This document shows positions 9,201-18,327 of a stretch of 64,000 bases of DNA, piece by piece (position 1 is the first letter of the stretch; each line of letters opens with the position of its first letter). The stretch comes from Shewanella aestuarii. Its GTDB lineage: Bacteria; Pseudomonadota; Gammaproteobacteria; Enterobacterales; Shewanellaceae. The DNA lies in contig NZ_CP050313.1 of the NCBI RefSeq assembly GCF_011765625.1, forward strand, positions 1,546,501-1,610,500. The letters run 5' to 3'. Position numbers and translations under genes: made by a program. The notes under the pieces are model-generated. The model worked only from the letters and a program-made list of their open reading frames with translations, was not told the origin of the DNA and did not search any database.

Positions 9201-9526
9201 TTATACCTATCACGATAAGTAAGTGATCAAAAATAGCGTAGGAAAAATGCTAGAGAACAAGGCAGATTTTTTCGATAAGTAACCTGAGCTGCGGATAACA
9301 ACTTGCTTTCTAGAGGCTATTTTTACTGATAACTGCGTTAAATTTGTTCTAAGCAAAAATATCTCTCTAGAAATCTTTGCTAAAGTAAATCTCAATAAAT
9401 TAGTGTGTTAGCTAATCTCTTATCCGCAGCTCAGGTTAAGTAGTTATTCTACAATCAAAAAATCTAACGCTGTTATCGAGTGTTTTAACAAGCTAGGGTG
9501 ATCAGTTATTTATTACGATTGGTATT
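9201..9526. mobile_element. Outer palindromic element interrupted by copy 2
   Basis: The two ends are imperfect inverted repeats: TATACCTATCACGATAAG at the left and the complement of CTTATTTACTACGATTGGTAT-like sequence at the right, both running into TGATCA. If copy 2 and one AAGT are removed, the joined sequence gives a smooth internal palindrome around AGATTTTTTCGAT and ATCAAAAAATCT. This shows that the inner element landed in an older palindromic repeat of about 165 bp. Confidence 0.65.
9281..9437. mobile_element. Miniature inverted-repeat element, copy 2
   Basis: A 157-bp element with ends AACCTGAGCTGCGGATAA and its complement, flanked by AAGT direct repeats (9277-9280 and 9438-9441). 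It matches the complement of copy 1 over almost its whole length but lacks the internal extra 40 bases. Confidence 0.8.
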
Positions 9527-9569
9527 AACCAAGCCTAGCTAGCATGCTCAGTATTCTTCGGTTGTGCTA

Positions 9570-10130
9570 TCAAGCTTGCTCGCTCTCAATTATTTTTTGA
9601 ATACCGTGGGGGTGTACTTTAACGCATATCCCATTGGCTTTAAAAGCAATGGTCGGATTCGCTAAACGTTCGTTGTCACCTTTGGGTGAGCTTTGTTTGA
9701 CCTTAATGTCGGTGTTACCGGCAATCACTGGGGCAAGTTGTGGCAGCTTAGCTACTAACTCATCGGCTAATTCATCACAGGTTTGCGCATTTGAGGGCAA
9801 GACCAATTCTACATGTTCCCAACCTTCAACAGGGTAGGTTTTATCTGATGGGAAAGGCAATTCGACACATTGAATAGGTGTACCTGCCAACATTAATGGT
9901 TCTGCTAATTTGATGATTAAAATAGGGCGACCATTAATCATGTTATTGGAAATAATCTCACCATGTTGGCTAAATTCATCTACCAATAATTGTGCTTTTT
10001 GCTGATGGTTAACTCGTAATGCACAATGGTCGCAATCAAGTGCCAATTTATCTAAACCGAGTTGTTGAATAAAATGTTGCACACGCAGGCTAAACTCCGG
10101 CCATGTGTCATTGAGGTATTGATAATTCAT
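9570..10130 (-). CDS. yecM: YecM-like VOC-superfamily protein
   Basis: A 186-residue cytosolic protein closely resembling E. coli YecM along its length: DCDHCALRVN, ENMINGRPI-like SNNMINGRPILI, ELPFPSDKTYPVEGWEHVELVLP and SSPKGDNERLANPT. The fold is of the vicinal-oxygen-chelate type; the biochemical role is unknown. I start at 10130 rather than the upstream ATG because AGGAAG sits just before this one. It is followed by an L,D-transpeptidase gene upstream on the same strand. Confidence 0.88.
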   Translation of the reverse strand: MNYQYLNDTWPEFSLRVQHFIQQLGLDKLALDCDHCALRVNHQQKAQLLVDEFSQHGEIISNNMINGRPILIIKLAEPLMLAGTPIQCVELPFPSDKTYPVEGWEHVELVLPSNAQTCDELADELVAKLPQLAPVIAGNTDIKVKQSSPKGDNERLANPTIAFKANGICVKVHPHGIQKIIESEQA

Positions 10131-10169
10131 CTGCTTCCTAAAAATCTGCTTATACAACAAGCTAAGAGG

Positions 10170-10673
10170 TTATGGCCAAATTTCAATGGGCGTGCCTTCG
10201 TCAATCATGCGCCATAATTCGTCCATTTCTTTATTGGTCACCGCAATACAACCATTGGTCCAATTATATCGCTGTGCCTCTTCGGGCGACATTTTTGAGC
10301 GAGGGTTTTGACCGTGGATCATGATCATTCCTCCAGGACTAATGCCTAAGGCTTTTGCCCTGAGTTTATCTTCATCATTAGGGTATGAGATATGAATTGA
10401 TTTATAAAAGGCACTATCCGATTTTTTGTAATCGAGTATGTATCGCCCTTGAGGCGTGCGTTGATCGCCTTCTGTTAATTTATGCCCTATTGGCGCATCT
10501 CCCATCGCAATTGCATAGGTTTTGATCACCTGACCATCACGAAGTACAGACATGCTGGATTCTGATTTATTCACTATCACTAAATCAATTTTAGAATGAG
10601 TTTGATTTGATGATGCGCTTGCCATAAAAGGAAAAGATAAACCAATGATTAAAAACAAATAACCAAAACGCAT
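10170..10673 (-). CDS. L,D-transpeptidase family protein
   Basis: A 167-residue protein with signal peptide MRFGYLFLIIGLSFPFMASA. The YkuD domain has IMIHGQNP and the catalytic cysteine in NGCIAVTNKEMDELW, matching the HxxG and SxGC motifs in spirit. Such enzymes form 3-3 cross-links or attach or release lipoprotein from peptidoglycan; the small size is like YafK. It is transcribed toward the yecM-like gene, 39 bases away, so they may share a transcript. Confidence 0.88.
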   Translation of the reverse strand: MRFGYLFLIIGLSFPFMASASSNQTHSKIDLVIVNKSESSMSVLRDGQVIKTYAIAMGDAPIGHKLTEGDQRTPQGRYILDYKKSDSAFYKSIHISYPNDEDKLRAKALGISPGGMIMIHGQNPRSKMSPEEAQRYNWTNGCIAVTNKEMDELWRMIDEGTPIEIWP

Positions 10674-10847
10674 GTGATCTCCGTATAATGAGCTTTATTA
10701 TAATTTTGTTAACTCAGTTGAATTATTCACTCAGAAAAGAGTGGTCGATTTCGACTAAAGTGTGCCTGTGATGCTTAGATTCTAACGTTATCAGTTTACA
10801 AATGGTATGGTTAAAACGTTACTTTGTGAAAAATGAGTTTATAGGAT

Positions 10848-11696
10848 ATGAACCAACAAATATCAGAAGAGTCAGCTTTAAAACAACAATTAAGAAGAAT
10901 TATTTTTGGTACTGACACCCCCTTAGGTAAAGCGTTTGATATTGGTTTGATGATATCGATTGTACTGAGCATTTTACTTATTTGCCTAGATACCATTGAT
11001 AGTTTACATACTGATTATGGGCAGTATTTTTTGATAGGCGAGTGGTTTTTCACTCTGTTATTCACCATTGAATATCTATTGCGCTTATATTGCTCACAAA
11101 ATCGCTTACAGTATGCTCGTAGTTTTTTTGGGGTAGTTGATTTATTGTCAATTTTACCTAGTTATCTTGCGTTAATATTTCCGGGAGCCAATTTTGCGTT
11201 AGCACTTAGAGTACTGAGGTTATTTAGGGTTTTTCGGGTGCTTAAATTATTACGCTTTTTAGCTGACGGTAACTTGCTACTTAGAGCTATGATGCAATCA
11301 AGTCGCAAAGTGTTTGTGTTTTTCTTTTCAGTTAGCCTAATCATTCTGGTATTAAGTGTGATTATGTATGTAGTAGAAGGGCCAAATAACGGCTTTAGTT
11401 CCATCCCCAAGTCTATTTATTGGACCATAGTGACAATTACCACGGTAGGTTATGGCGACATCACGCCACAAACCCCATTAGGGCAGGGGATTGCGGCAAT
11501 TACTATGTTGATTGGATATTCGATTATCGCCATTCCTACCGGCATATTAACGGCTGAAATCTCCCATGAGATTGTAAGGGTTCGTGATCTACGTAAATGC
11601 AGCAATTGTGGTAAAAAAGGCCATGATAATGATGCGCAATTTTGTAACCACTGCGGTAGCGAGCTAGAAAGCTTATCCTCATTGGTTGAATCGTAA
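10848..11696 (+). CDS. Voltage-gated potassium channel with C-terminal zinc ribbon
   Basis: A 282-residue inner-membrane protein with six predicted helices. The S4-like segment ALRVLRLFRVFRVLKLLRF carries regularly spaced arginines and lysines (about residues 122-140). The selectivity filter TTVGYGD lies near residue 200. After the last helix comes a small cytoplasmic tail with CSNCG near 251 and CNHCG near 267, a zinc-ribbon pattern. Kv-type bacterial channels usually lack this tail. A potassium role follows from the filter; what the ribbon senses is unknown. Confidence 0.92.
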   Translation: MNQQISEESALKQQLRRIIFGTDTPLGKAFDIGLMISIVLSILLICLDTIDSLHTDYGQYFLIGEWFFTLLFTIEYLLRLYCSQNRLQYARSFFGVVDLLSILPSYLALIFPGANFALALRVLRLFRVFRVLKLLRFLADGNLLLRAMMQSSRKVFVFFFSVSLIILVLSVIMYVVEGPNNGFSSIPKSIYWTIVTITTVGYGDITPQTPLGQGIAAITMLIGYSIIAIPTGILTAEISHEIVRVRDLRKCSNCGKKGHDNDAQFCNHCGSELESLSSLVES

Positions 11697-11719
11697 AAAT
11701 CTGTTTTATAAGGATATAA

Positions 11720-13234
11720 ATGACCACAGCGAAGTTTGTTGAAGGCCCAATACTACGCCATATTTTAGTGATGAGCTCTACCGCTGCTATCGGCATTTCG
11801 GCGCTATTTGTCGTTGATTTACTGGATATCTTCTTTTTAAGTTTACTGGGAGAACAAGAGCTTGCCGCTGCAGTGGGGTATGCCGGTACTATTTCATTTT
11901 TTACAACTTCCATTGGCATTGGTTTATCTATTGCGTTAGGTGCATTAGTTTCTCGGGCTGTGGGGGCGAAAAATAGTCATCAAGCTAAGCGCTTATTTAT
12001 GAATTGTGCTGTGGTGACATTAATTACCGGTATTTTGGTGGCGATAACCGTGCTGATTTTTGTGCCAGAACTATTAGCCTTGGTGGGGGCAACGGGTTAT
12101 ACAGCACAATTAGCCCAAAGCTATTTGTATATTTTAGTTCCATCGCTGCCAATTATTTGCTTGGCCATGGCATTAGGCGGTGCATTAAGGGCGGTTGGCG
12201 ATGCGAAGTTGTCTATGATGTCAACTTTAGCCGGGGGCGGCGTGAATGCAGTGCTTGATCCCATTTTTATCTTCTTATTTGCCATGGGTATTGAAGGTGC
12301 TGCGGTTGCTTCAGTATTGTCACGCTGTGCAGTGTTATTGATTGCGGGTCATGGGGTGATTGTGAAACATCAATTGCTGGGCAAGTTTAACTTTGATGAG
12401 TTTAGACAAGATTTACCGGTCATTTTTGCTATTGCCGGACCGGCTATGTTGACCAATGTGGCAACGCCGATTGGTAATGCTGTAGTGACTCGAGCAATCG
12501 CTGACTTTGGCGACAGTTATGTTGCCGGCTGGGCGGTGTTGGGGCGCTTAATTCCTGTCAGCTTTGGGATGATTTTTGCTTTATCTGGCGCGGTTGGCCC
12601 CATTGTTGGGCAAAACTTTGGGGCGAATGAATTTGGTCGAGTGAAGCAAAGCTTAACCAAAGCGATTCAATTTTGTGTGGTTTATGTGCTTGTGGTGTCG
12701 TCAGTGCTGTTTTTATTGCGGCATCAAATTATCAGTGGCTTTGACATGAAAGGGGATGCCGCAGCGGTGATTTTGTTCTTCTGCCAATATATTGCAGTAT
12801 TTTTTATCTTTTCCGGTATTTTGTTTGTTGCCAATGCATCTTTTAATAACTTAGGTAAACCTAAGTATTCGACGTTTTTTAATGTTGGTAAGGCAACGCT
12901 GGGTACGATTCCCTTTGTGTATTTTGGCGCCCAATGGGGGCAAGTCTACGGGGTGTTAATTGGTCAGGTTATTGGATCAATTATATTTGGCGTCGCCGGC
13001 GTGATAATGGCATATCGTTTGGTCAATAAATTAGCTCATACAGCAGAAGCTGAGCTCGCTGCGCAAGTATTTAAAGAGTCAGAGTTAGCGATGGGCGGTG
13101 TGGCATCGTCATCACCGTTATCATCTGCTTGTGCACAAATGGCGCAGTTGGATGAAGAGCCTTTGTGTGAGCAACTAGGGGAGCGAAATACCCAGCACAG
13201 AGGCGAGTCAAACGGAGTGAAAAGCAAGCCTTGA
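11720..13234 (+). CDS. MATE family efflux transporter
   Basis: A 504-residue polytopic membrane protein with about twelve helices in two similar halves, typical of NorM/DinF-type MATE exporters that use Na+ or H+ gradients. Landmarks include PILRHILVMSSTAAIG at the start and GPIVGQNFGA in the second half. The last 50 residues are polar, rich in serine and glutamate and probably unstructured. RBS TAAGGAT lies close before the ATG, 23 bases after the potassium channel stop, so the two may be co-transcribed. Confidence 0.92.
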   Translation: MTTAKFVEGPILRHILVMSSTAAIGISALFVVDLLDIFFLSLLGEQELAAAVGYAGTISFFTTSIGIGLSIALGALVSRAVGAKNSHQAKRLFMNCAVVTLITGILVAITVLIFVPELLALVGATGYTAQLAQSYLYILVPSLPIICLAMALGGALRAVGDAKLSMMSTLAGGGVNAVLDPIFIFLFAMGIEGAAVASVLSRCAVLLIAGHGVIVKHQLLGKFNFDEFRQDLPVIFAIAGPAMLTNVATPIGNAVVTRAIADFGDSYVAGWAVLGRLIPVSFGMIFALSGAVGPIVGQNFGANEFGRVKQSLTKAIQFCVVYVLVVSSVLFLLRHQIISGFDMKGDAAAVILFFCQYIAVFFIFSGILFVANASFNNLGKPKYSTFFNVGKATLGTIPFVYFGAQWGQVYGVLIGQVIGSIIFGVAGVIMAYRLVNKLAHTAEAELAAQVFKESELAMGGVASSSPLSSACAQMAQLDEEPLCEQLGERNTQHRGESNGVKSKP

Positions 13235-13245
13235 AAATAGTAAGC

Positions 13246-13278
13246 TAAAAAGTGGTGTTATTTTTAACGTCACTTTTT
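13246..13278. terminator. Terminator between convergent MATE and pepE genes
   Basis: AAAAGTG and CACTTTT arms with an extended inner stem and flanking A and T runs can serve both converging genes. Confidence 0.65.
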
Positions 13279-13300
13279 ATGATGAAGCAGATGGTTAAGC

Positions 13301-14008
13301 TTATAAAAAATGTGATAAATCACTACCAGCAGGTATCGGAATGGCTTGCTGCTGACAATGAAATAAATAGCCTTCTTTATCGCCGACTAAGCTAAGTTTA
13401 TGGCCTTCTAAACGCAGTGCAGAGCCTTCCTGAATGCCGATAACAGGTGTCAGTGGATTAACTTGAGTAAATTCAAACAGACGCTGTGCGCGTGTTTCCC
13501 CATTTTGGCCAGGGGCTTGGTAATTGGTGTAATGGGGGTTAATTTGAAATGGCACTAATCCTATTGCGACAAACGATGGCGGCTCAATGATGGGCATATC
13601 ATTGGTGGTTCTAATGGATTGGCCTGCGATATTTGCGCCGGCACTCCACCCCACATAAGGCTTACCTTCTCTCACTTGTTCTTTGATTAAGTTTAATAAA
13701 TCATAACGATAGAGCTCATTTAATAATTGGAAGGTATTACCACCCCCCACAATAATACCATCGGCATCTTTTATGGCTTGTTTAGGATCGCCAAACTCAT
13801 GAATACTATTGATGGTTATCGGTAGTTCAGCTAGCCCTTGGCGTACCTTAGCTAAATAGTCATCAAAACTCATTCCTACGCCTGCATAGGGGATAAAAAT
13901 CCACTGTTGTTTAGGTTGACATAGTGGCTTAATAAAAGGGATGGCGTGGTGCAAATAAGGAGTATCAGCCTCACGTGAAGCACTTAAAAGTAGAACATTA
14001 GCAGACAT
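13301..14008 (-). CDS. pepE: Dipeptidase E (peptidase S51)
   Basis: A 235-residue cytosolic peptidase specific for N-terminal Asp dipeptides. GWSAGANI holds the nucleophilic serine, INPHYTN the probable catalytic histidine, and GGGNTFQL is a further family motif. I start at [12 protein letters not shown] (14008) because AAGGA precedes it; an upstream in-frame ATG has no RBS. It converges with the MATE gene. Confidence 0.92.
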   Translation of the reverse strand: MSANVLLLSASREADTPYLHHAIPFIKPLCQPKQQWIFIPYAGVGMSFDDYLAKVRQGLAELPITINSIHEFGDPKQAIKDADGIIVGGGNTFQLLNELYRYDLLNLIKEQVREGKPYVGWSAGANIAGQSIRTTNDMPIIEPPSFVAIGLVPFQINPHYTNYQAPGQNGETRAQRLFEFTQVNPLTPVIGIQEGSALRLEGHKLSLVGDKEGYLFHCQQQAIPIPAGSDLSHFL

Positions 14009-14354
14009 AAAATTTCCTTTTTTCAATCGCAAATGAGCAAGCTTAATGGTGGCTGAAATTTGCCATGTACTTATCTTAACAAAGTTAGCTCAGAAGCATA
14101 ACCCTGATTTATATACATGTTCTGCCAAGATTTGTTCAATTTTTGACATCTGTTTCGCCGACAAATGAACTAGTAGCTTGATTTGGGGGTAAATTAATAT
14201 TCGGTTAAGTTTACATACCTAGACTTCGCGTAAATGAGCCATTTTGTCAGTTAAATAATTATTAATCTCTCAAAACCTTGAAAATGATTCATTCAGACAT
14301 ATTATGTCTGTAGACTAAATTGATATCGGCAATTATGCCAACACAGGAGCTAAA
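14009..14354. other. Divergent intergenic region pepE/htpX
   Basis: It holds the pepE promoter on the left and the htpX promoter on the right, including a 17-bp palindrome over the htpX -10 box. No gene seen. Confidence 0.5.
14278..14310 (+). promoter_or_regulatory. htpX promoter with overlapping palindromic operator
   Basis: TTGAAA (14278-14283), a 16-base spacer and TATTAT (14300-14305) make a good sigma-70 promoter. The perfect palindrome CAGACATA-T-TATGTCTG (14294-14310) covers the -10 box, the position expected for a repressor site. The regulator is unknown. Confidence 0.6.
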
Positions 14355-15218
14355 ATGAAGCGTATATTTTTGTTAATTGCGACCAACATGGCAATTTTGC
14401 TAGTGGCCTCAATTGTAATGTCTATTCTAGGGGTGAACACCTCAACCATGGGTGGATTATTAGTATTTGCTGCCATTTTTGGTTTTGGTGGTGCATTTAT
14501 TAGTTTAGCTATTTCAAAGTGGATGGCTAAGAAAACCATGGGTTGTGAAGTGATCACTAATCCACGTGACAACACAGAGCGTTGGTTGGTAGAAACCGTT
14601 GCGCGTCAAGCGAAGCAAGCTGGTATTAAAATGCCTGAAGTGGCTATTTATCAGTCACCAGAAATGAACGCGTTTGCAACAGGCCCAAGTAAAGACAATT
14701 CGTTGGTTGCTGTAAGTTCTGGTTTGCTTTATGGCATGACTCAAGACGAGATTGAAGGCGTATTGGCCCATGAAGTAAGCCACGTTGCTAATGGCGATAT
14801 GGTAACCCTAACCTTAATCCAAGGTGTGGTGAATACCTTTGTTATTTTTGCGGCACGTGTTGTTGCTGGCATTATTAACAATGTGGTTGCTAGCAATGAC
14901 GAAGAGGGCGAAGGTCTTGGTATGTTCGCATACATGGCCGTAGTGTTTGTGCTTGATATGTTATTTGGTATTTTGGCATCAATGATTGTGGCTTACTTCT
15001 CTCGCATTCGTGAGTTTAAAGCTGACGAAGGTGCAGCGCGCTTAGCGGGTAAGCACAAGATGATTGCTGCGTTAGAACGCTTAAAGACAGGCCCAGAAAC
15101 CGGTGCTATGCCAGCTCAAATGTCAGCATTAGGTATTAATGGTAAGCGTTCAATGGCGGAATTTTTAATGAGCCATCCACCATTAGAAAAACGCATTGCT
15201 GCTCTACGCAACAGCTAA
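14355..15218 (+). CDS. htpX: Membrane zinc protease HtpX
   Basis: A 287-residue inner-membrane metalloprotease of family M48 that degrades damaged membrane proteins. Two helices open the protein, followed by the zinc motif [12 protein letters not shown] near residue 139, two more helices (about 155-210), and the third ligand region [10 protein letters not shown] near 222. Length fits E. coli HtpX (293). The promoter just upstream has a palindromic operator; a terminator follows. Confidence 0.96.
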   Translation: MKRIFLLIATNMAILLVASIVMSILGVNTSTMGGLLVFAAIFGFGGAFISLAISKWMAKKTMGCEVITNPRDNTERWLVETVARQAKQAGIKMPEVAIYQSPEMNAFATGPSKDNSLVAVSSGLLYGMTQDEIEGVLAHEVSHVANGDMVTLTLIQGVVNTFVIFAARVVAGIINNVVASNDEEGEGLGMFAYMAVVFVLDMLFGILASMIVAYFSRIREFKADEGAARLAGKHKMIAALERLKTGPETGAMPAQMSALGINGKRSMAEFLMSHPPLEKRIAALRNS

Positions 15219-15242
15219 TAAGGCATTTGCTTTTTAAACCTT

Positions 15243-15272
15243 AAATGGAGTCTTGATGACTCCATTTTTTTT
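15243..15272 (+). terminator. Rho-independent terminator after htpX
   Basis: AAATGGAGTC and GACTCCATTT form the stem, followed by eight T. Confidence 0.88.
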
Positions 15273-15303
15273 GTTGAGTTTAGGTGTTACCTATCGAGTT
15301 AAC

Positions 15304-15339
15304 CAAGTTTATATACCTCTAAATAGGTATATAAACTTG
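15304..15339. repeat. 36-bp perfect inverted repeat
   Basis: Two perfectly complementary 15-base arms (CAAGTTTATATACCT and its complement) flank the six-base spacer CTAAAT. It lies between the htpX terminator and the NtrC-like sites of nasA. It could be an operator, a weak second terminator (TTGTTTTT follows) or a remnant of a mobile repeat. Confidence 0.85.
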
Positions 15340-15355
15340 TTGTTTTTCAATAAGA

Positions 15356-15395
15356 TGCGCAAAACTGGTGCGGTTTGTTGCACTTATGTTGCGCA
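15356..15395 (+). promoter_or_regulatory. Two NtrC-like enhancer sites upstream of nasA
   Basis: TGCGCAAAACTGGTGCG (15356-15372) and TGCACTTATGTTGCGCA (15379-15395) both resemble the NtrC consensus TGCACC-N5-GGTGCA. Their centres are 23 bases apart, about two helical turns, and they lie 65-105 bases upstream of a sigma-54 promoter, the normal arrangement. Confidence 0.75.
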
Positions 15396-15457
15396 GAGTG
15401 GGTAGTAAATTTGAGGGGGTTTGGAGAAAATCTATAAGTTTCAGTGATATATATTTT

Positions 15458-15472
15458 TGGCACGGTAGTTGC
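15458..15472 (+). promoter_or_regulatory. Sigma-54 promoter of nasA operon
   Basis: TGGCACG-GTAG-TTGC matches the RpoN -24/-12 consensus perfectly, with ten bases between the GG and GC. It lies 42 bases before the nasA start, so the nitrate assimilation operon is expected to be nitrogen-controlled. Confidence 0.88.
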
Positions 15473-15514
15473 GATTGTGAAGGTAATTATTGAGTCAATG
15501 ATATAGGTGTTGGA

Positions 15515-18327
15515 ATGACAGTTTTTCAATCAAGTTGTGCATATTGTGGGGTCGGCTGTGGGTTAACCATTACCTCACACTCAACCCCATTGTCGTCAGA
15601 ATCACCACAACTTGATGGAACGCCTGCTGCTTTTACGCTGAAAGGGGATCAATCACATCCGGCTAATTTGGGTAAGTTATGTGCTAAAGGTGAGCGTTTA
15701 TTAGAAAGCTTAGTTCAACCTAATACGTTACGTTATCCCAGATTGGCTTCAGGGAAAGTCGTTCAGTGGGACGAGGCAACTCAACTTATTGCGCAAAAAT
15801 TTGCTGAAACTCGCCAACAATTTGGTCCTGATTCGGTTGCGTTATATTTATCGGGTCAACTATTAACTGAAGACTATTACGTTGCCAATAAGTTTGCCAA
15901 AGGCTATTTAAAAACCGCGAATGTTGACACTAACTCTCGTCTTTGTATGTCGTCAGCAGTTAGCGCAATGCAACGAGCCTTTGGTGAAGATGTAGTACCG
16001 GGTTGCTATGAGGATTTAGAGCAAGCTGAAGTTATTGTATTAATTGGCGCGAACACAGCTTGGACCCATCCTGTGTTATTTCAGCGCATTTTAGCGGCTA
16101 AAAAGTTAACCAATGCGCAATTGGTGGTGATCGATCCGATTAAAACCGCAACAGCTAAACAAGCCGATCTGCATTTAGCAATTCATCCCGGAGCCGATTT
16201 AAGTCTATTTACAGGGTTATTGGGCTATTTAGCCGACAACAACAAGTTAAACCATTCTTACATAGCAGCTCATACAGAAGGCTTCGACGAGGTTATTCAA
16301 CCGGCTCAACATTTGAGTAGCAATTTAGCCGCTTTGGCAAAACATGCTGGGTTAAATCTTGAGTTGTTACTGCAATTTTATGATTTATTTGCCAGCTCAA
16401 CCAAAGTGGTAACGGCTTCATGCCAAGGGGTCAATCAATCCATAATCGGCACAGATTGTACTAACGCTATTATTAACTGCCACCTAGCATTAGGCCAAAT
16501 TGGTCAGGTAGGCAGCGGCTTCTTTTCGTTAACGGGTCAACCTAACGCCATGGGGGCAGAGAAGTTGGTGGTCTAGCGACTCAGTTAGCTTGTCATATGG
16601 GCTTTAGTGAGCCAGAAAAGCAGTTACTGGCTGACTTTTGGCATTGCGATGATGTTGCAGCGCAAAAAGGCTTAGCGGCCATAGATATGTTTGATGCTGT
16701 TGCCGATGGTCGAATTAAAGCGATATGGATTATGGGGACTAACCCGGTCGTCTCGCTTCCTAATAGTGACAAAGTGGCCAAAGCTCTCGCTGATTGTCCA
16801 TTTGTGGTGGTGTCTGAAGTGATCCCTGATACTGACACTGCCAAACTTGCCGATGTGTTACTACCCGCACAAGGGTGGTCAGAGAAATGCGGTACTGTGA
16901 CCAATAGTGAACGGACTATTACTCGTCAACGTGGTTTTGCTAAACCTAAGGGACAAGCTAAACCTGATTGGTGGGCGGTTTCTCAAGTGGCAACAAAAAT
17001 GGGCTTTGAAGGCTTTTCATTTGCAGATAGTGCTGCAGTGTTTAAAGAGCATGCACAACTGTCATCCAAAGTAACTCAAACTTTCCCTTATAAGCGTTTT
17101 GACCTGTCTGGTTTAACTCAATTATCGCCTCAAGCCTATGATGATTTACCGCCAACTCAATGGCCGGTGAAGGATGCCTCGCAAATAGGTCAAGCTAACA
17201 CTCGTGTATTTACGGATGGTCAATTTGCTACCCATTCAGGCAAAGCACAGTTTATTAAGACTAAATTAGTGGATCTTGAGTTAGCAACCACTGAGAGAAT
17301 GGCCACCGCTTCAGTGTTGTTATTGAATAGCGGTCGCAGTCGTGACCAATGGCACACAATGACTCGAACTGGTCATATTGCAAGTTTACGGGCGAGCATT
17401 CCCGAACCACAGATTAGCGTCAATCCAACACAACTCGGGATATTGGGTCTAAAGCCTTTCCAGTTAGTTAAAATCAAGTCTGCTAGCGAGCGCTTATCAG
17501 CTTTTACTGCTGCAAGAGTTATTGCTGATGGTGATATTCCGGTTAATCAAGCTTTTATGTCAATGCACTGGTCGCAGCAGTTTTCATTAACGCGAGGGGT
17601 TAATCAAGCCATTAGCGCAGCTTTTGATCCTGTATCCCAACAAGCGGCCTTTAAGTGCCAACCTGTTGCTTTGTCGCCACTGCATTTGTCCTTGCAAGGT
17701 GTGGTTTTTGGTTTGCACGATAGCGAAGCTGGGGGATTATGTTGGCAAGTACCTCAAAAACTGACTAATGGTGTTTGTCATCATATTGGATTTGAACACG
17801 ATCACGATGGTTTTGCTCATCAGCCTTCGCCTCATGTCTTGACGTGGACCATGACATTAACCACTCAAATTTGTGCAGATCAGATATTACACATTCAATG
17901 TCATCAAGAAAAAGGCGTATTAGCCTCGTTAAAAATCTTGTCGGATAAACCTGTGCTAGTGGCACTGGAGCCGATGCAATCTTTTGTTGGTCAAGTATTA
18001 GACCGCAAATTAATACAACAAATTCATGCTCAGATTCGTGCGGGTAATAGTCCACTGGTATGCGCATGCACGGGTGTGAGTGAAGCAGACATTAGCAATG
18101 AAATAAGTCGGCAATTTGATCATCAACTGATGCAAAGTGGCATTGACCAGCTCGACTTTAATGCTGCATTAGATAAAACCCAATCAAGCTTAGGTTGTGG
18201 CCGCCAATGTGGTAGCTGTAACAGTGAGGTTAAGCAATGTGCAACAAGGGGGTGGCAAGATGCCTTGTCGTTTGTTGTTGAGCATGATGCACAACAAACC
18301 ACTTCAGCCAAAGAGGGCGCAGCATAA
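15515..18327 (+). pseudogene. nasA: Assimilatory nitrate reductase large subunit (frameshifted as read)
   Basis: A molybdenum enzyme that reduces nitrate to nitrite in the cytoplasm. The first part (15515-16576) has the [4Fe-4S] cysteines CAYCGVGC...CAKG and the molybdopterin oxidoreductase core. It runs off frame at a G run (16552-16556): one more G would restore LTGQPNAMGGREVGGLATQLACHMG and join it to the second part, open to 18327. The second part ends in a BFD-like [2Fe-2S] domain (CACTGVS and CGRQCGSC). All else is intact, so either the base is missing from the sequence or the gene is a very young pseudogene. It begins an operon with SUMT, the TrpD-like gene and the ANTAR gene. Confidence 0.9.

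Noticed and set aside
6986..9437. Composite transposon made of two element copies
   Set aside because: The copies have separate target duplications (AACTT and AAGT), and one is nested in another repeat, so they inserted independently.
16552..16556. Programmed frameshift in nasA
   Set aside because: No slippery heptamer with downstream structure is evident, and the family normally needs no frameshift; a lost base explains it better.
16593..16904. Antisense frame of 103 residues opposite nasA
   Set aside because: No RBS or similarity; it lies fully inside conserved nasA coding sequence.
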